From positions 248,001 through 312,000 of the forward strand of contig JABANP010000011.1 in the NCBI GenBank assembly GCA_013115135.1: a stretch of 64,000 nt of DNA. Direction: 5' to 3'. A program made the translations under genes and the position numbers. Below the pieces are notes generated by a model, which ran no database searches, was not told where the DNA came from, and saw nothing but the letters and a program-made list of their open reading frames with translations. The stretch comes from Perkinsus olseni (lineage: Eukaryota; Perkinsozoa; Perkinsida; Perkinsidae). How positions within the stretch are numbered: the first letter of the stretch is position 1; each line of letters begins with the position of its first letter. Of this stretch, positions 61,437 through 64,000 are shown piece after piece.

Positions 61437-63060
61437 TTGTCGATCGACTGGTAGTAGAGGGTTGCTGCCGTACTACAGTCTGCGGTGGAGGGGGCGTGGT
61501 AGCGGATGATACTCGACATGAGTACAAGGCGTTGATCTCAGCAATGTCCAGGTCCGACAGGTGCTCTCGTTGGCCGACCTAGAAATGATACCGAGGCCGC
61601 CGCCGTCGTGCATTGGCCGTCATAGTGAATAACCTCGCTTATCCCAGGCTCGTACTGTCCCTTCAGCGTGAATACCCCGGGGTTAGTCCGAGGGTCGTAC
61701 TTCTCGGCAATCATGCCTTGCGTTTTCGTGTAGTGCATAATACTACCATAATCATAAGGGGAGTATTGCCCATCAACTCCCTGGTACCTGTCTGGTGGTG
61801 ATGGCGCTCGCCCTGACGATCGATTTTGTATTCGTGGGAGCACTTACGAGTAGTGTCGGATGGCAAAGTTCTTCATGGTTGTCGGCTTGACGTTATCATA
61901 GATCATGTCCAAGTACTTGTTGCGGTCTCCTCGCATTTGCGTGTGAACCACTACGAAGTGGGAGGAGAATCTTTCCGTCACGCGCCACGAAATTATTGTA
62001 TTACTGCCGAGGATGTGACCGAGTTCATGAATAACGCTGCCAAGCCTGGAGAGGTCGGAGCAGGAGCCGAGATTGATGAACGCTTGCCCCCCCGAAGGGT
62101 ATCCTAGCGGCCCCGCGCTGCACCCTGACGGCAGTCCAGAGCTCGAACGTAGCACCTGAGATGCAGGGGAGGGTGCGATAAGAGAAGGGAGGGTAGTTGC
62201 CGAGAGTTCGCTTTACTAGAACCTGGACGAGGCGAGAGTACTCATTCTTAGTAGCCCTCCAACTCAGCGTAGATTGTGAGCAGCAACTACGGTATGGGAG
62301 ATCTCTTGTTATATGGGACCCGTTCAAATTTCTTTGCCTCCAGAAAAACTTTAAAAATGTAGGAAATGAGCTCAGTTACTGAGGCGGTGCTGTGCGCAGG
62401 GAAGTTGCCTCGACTGGAGCCAGTTCGCCTATCGCATGCTAGGATGCTTCCTCATCACAAGGCCGCCCTTGTCACCTTCACAACAACACGCGCCCTATTG
62501 CCAATGGTAGTCGGTGAGGCCTCGTAAAAGTTTACCTGACAACGACGGCCCCGAAAAGTCATGAGACCATGATTCGCTTCGCTCCGCTAGAGGATTCCCC
62601 GTTGCTTACACAAGTCTTCTCTCGCCACGCTGCCGCTGCCTCCCGCATGACAGTCCTCCTGCTCGAGTCGATGTTAGTATCACCAGGGTCGAACATGTAC
62701 GGTATCGATATTTGCCCATCCGCACCCTAAAGGGACATCGTCATACTCAACAGAGCATGGCCCGACCCACCTTGTTGGGCAGCCACAGAGGGACATCAGC
62801 ACCGTTCTGAGGGCTTCGGTTATAAAGACGACATTTACCACAGGTGATAGGGCACTCGTCCGTCTCCTAGCCGAGGGCAATCATATATTACGCGAAGGTT
62901 CGATCCCGGCAGCCGATATTATTACCTGCCGCCCACACCATCTTCTTCGGTATTTAGTATCGAATTCCAACACCCCACAAGTCTCGCCGCATCCAGTAGC
63001 TTTTGTGGCTCGCTGCCAACAACTCATATGCTCAGTAACTCCTCGGCATTCACCCTGCAC
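61437..63060 (-). CDS. Astacin-like metalloprotease (M12A) with N-terminal ShKT-like Cys-rich part
   Basis: A zinc endopeptidase, probably secreted. N-terminal exons are Cys-rich (MSCWQRATKATGCGETCG, then RRRWCGRQETDECPITCGKC), resembling the end of a ShKT domain. The protease follows: GQISIPYMFDPGDTNIDSS, REAAAAWREKTC-VNFYEASP, FINLGSCSDLSRLGSVIHEL, the zinc motif HELGHILGMVHTQMRGDR, the Met-turn YDYGSIMHY (near 61745) and VGQREHLSDLDIAEINALYS, then a Pro/Thr tail. The residue after the third zinc His is Thr instead of the usual Glu. Four introns (59, 44, 74 and 54 nt) are proven by motif continuity, three of them from families I, II and IV; the 54-nt one splits the zinc motif. The 5' end and signal peptide were not located, and one intron near 61.6 kb is unresolved. 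Confidence 0.8.
61951..62004 (-). repeat. Family IV intron inside the astacin zinc motif
   Basis: A 54-nt intron; splicing joins GGC-A to TG-GTT and so restores HELGHILG-MVHTQ. It holds ATAATTTCGTGGCGCGTGAC (core 61976-61996), shared with the HMG-box gene intron at 6007-6095. Confidence 0.8.
62536..62609 (-). repeat. Family II intron in the astacin catalytic domain
   Basis: A 74-nt intron GTAAGCAACG...GTTGTCAG with the exact motif at 62577-62587. Splicing joins WREKTC to VNFYEASP in phase 0. It lies outside the duplicated unit. Confidence 0.8.
62867..62925 (-). repeat. Family I intron between Cys-rich exons of the astacin gene
   Basis: A 59-nt intron with GCTGCCGGGATCGAACCTTC (exact core 62897-62907). 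Splicing joins RRRWCGRQ to ETDECPITCGKC in phase 0. Confidence 0.8.
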
Positions 63061-64000
63061 GCATGCACAAAAGATACCCCATAGCGCAGCAGGAAGATTC
63101 CCCGACCTTGGCTGCATATGGCACTCCTCGTGCATCTTTCTCCATCGGGTGTAACCGCCTCTGAATCCGTCGTCGGACCATCCGAGTTCGATCTGATGAG
63201 AGCAAACAACTGTCATCGCTGTGCCCACGATGAGCCCATAATAGAAGTCACAGTGGAGATCACGATAAAGGCCTCACCTTTGAGGGCTAAACTAACACCA
63301 CCGCCCAACTCTCGGGAGATAAGGCATTTATCTCGTCTGCTCCTCACAGCCTCTGTTCGCCTGATAGAGACCACACTGAGAAACGGTTCCCCCGCTCGTT
63401 CGACCCGTCACGAGATGTAGCAGATTCTGACACCTCTAGCTACTATTTACTCCTTTCGGCCCCCTCCAGAGCACGCTTGAGCAGACTTACATATCGTCAT
63501 CGTCAGGCGCACTGTCTTCGATCTCGCCGACATCATCAGCCCCAATAATAATAGCGAGCTGATACTCGACGTCCTGCCAGAGTTGATGATAGTAATCACT
63601 ACCACCCCTAACCACTGCCGACCTGAGCGTTGACGTCCAGGAGTGACAGAGGTGGTGTGCCGTCCAACGGGCTCTCATCCTCGAACTGCCATGCTTCGAT
63701 CTGGCATCCTTCTTCCTGACGAGGATGCTGCTGCCGACTACGTCCGATGGGTCCAGCAAACCGACGAAGGGAATGGTACTCAGAAGGGGCAGAGAAGCGA
63801 TGAGACCACCGGTAGATGATTCTTCGGGAATGAGGATGGTACGAGAGCCCCTCGCAGCCATGAGTGGCAAGACAACGATCCGAATACACCAATCTCGAGA
63901 CCCACTATACGTCCTCACCCAGGAATCTTTCTCAAGTTTATCCGGCGGCAGTAGATAGCGTATCGTATCAAATTCAACACTATGATCAGAAAGTTGATGC
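63061..64000 (-). CDS. Unidentified − strand coding segments at the right edge
   Basis: Open segments include CQIEAWQFEDESPLDGTPPL (about 63660-63720) and DVEYQLAIIIGADDVGEIED with an acidic DDDD end (about 63490-63570). They look like exons of one gene entering from the right, but the product cannot be named. Their relation to the astacin gene is unknown. Confidence 0.3.

Overview
The window is nuclear DNA of an intron-rich protist. Introns are very short, mostly 48-59 nt. The protein set includes a CHD remodeller, a tandem 'WxxAKL'-repeat mitochondrial-type RNA-binding protein, secreted M14 and M12A proteases and a GH19 chitinase. Together with the interleaved − and + strand genes, this points to an alveolate, and Perkinsus or a close relative is my best guess (inference). 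No rRNA, tRNA or CRISPR array was seen.

Layout. 1-3150 holds a secreted M14 carboxypeptidase on the − strand, running off the left edge, with a 37-bp minisatellite in one intron. 3414-4365 holds an unrecognised membrane protein (−). 4723-24617 and 24618-44445 are two direct, nearly identical copies of one ~19.9-kb unit. Each unit carries, right to left on the − strand, an ABHD18-like hydrolase, an unknown short ORF, a membrane protein, unresolved exons, a CHD chromatin remodeller, a long unknown protein, a small membrane protein and an HMG-box protein. Each also carries the + strand 5' part of an RS-rich/NusB-like gene. The copies differ mostly by homopolymer indels clustered around the junction at 24.6 kb, so an uncollapsed haplotype or assembly join is as likely as a true tandem duplication. 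The RS/NusB gene is complete only in copy 2 (42919-45435).

45822-48462 (+) encodes the helical-repeat protein. 48.7-52.2 kb has a truncated GH19 chitinase fragment followed by an intact, intronless GH19 gene. 49.0-57.6 kb is otherwise gene-poor, with short perfect palindromes and a dispersed repeat. 57.67-59.72 kb is a coiled-coil protein gene (−). 61.4-63.1 kb is a secreted astacin with a cysteine-rich ShKT-like N-terminal part (−). A further − strand ORF reaches the right edge.

The most unusual signal is inside the introns. Unrelated genes share intron cores of at least four sequence families, in introns of nearly constant length, and two families occur in both orientations. Many of these introns can be proven by reading-frame restoration across conserved protein motifs. 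This looks like introner elements (introns that spread as mobile units). One family carries a core resembling the T-arm/B-box of a tRNA.
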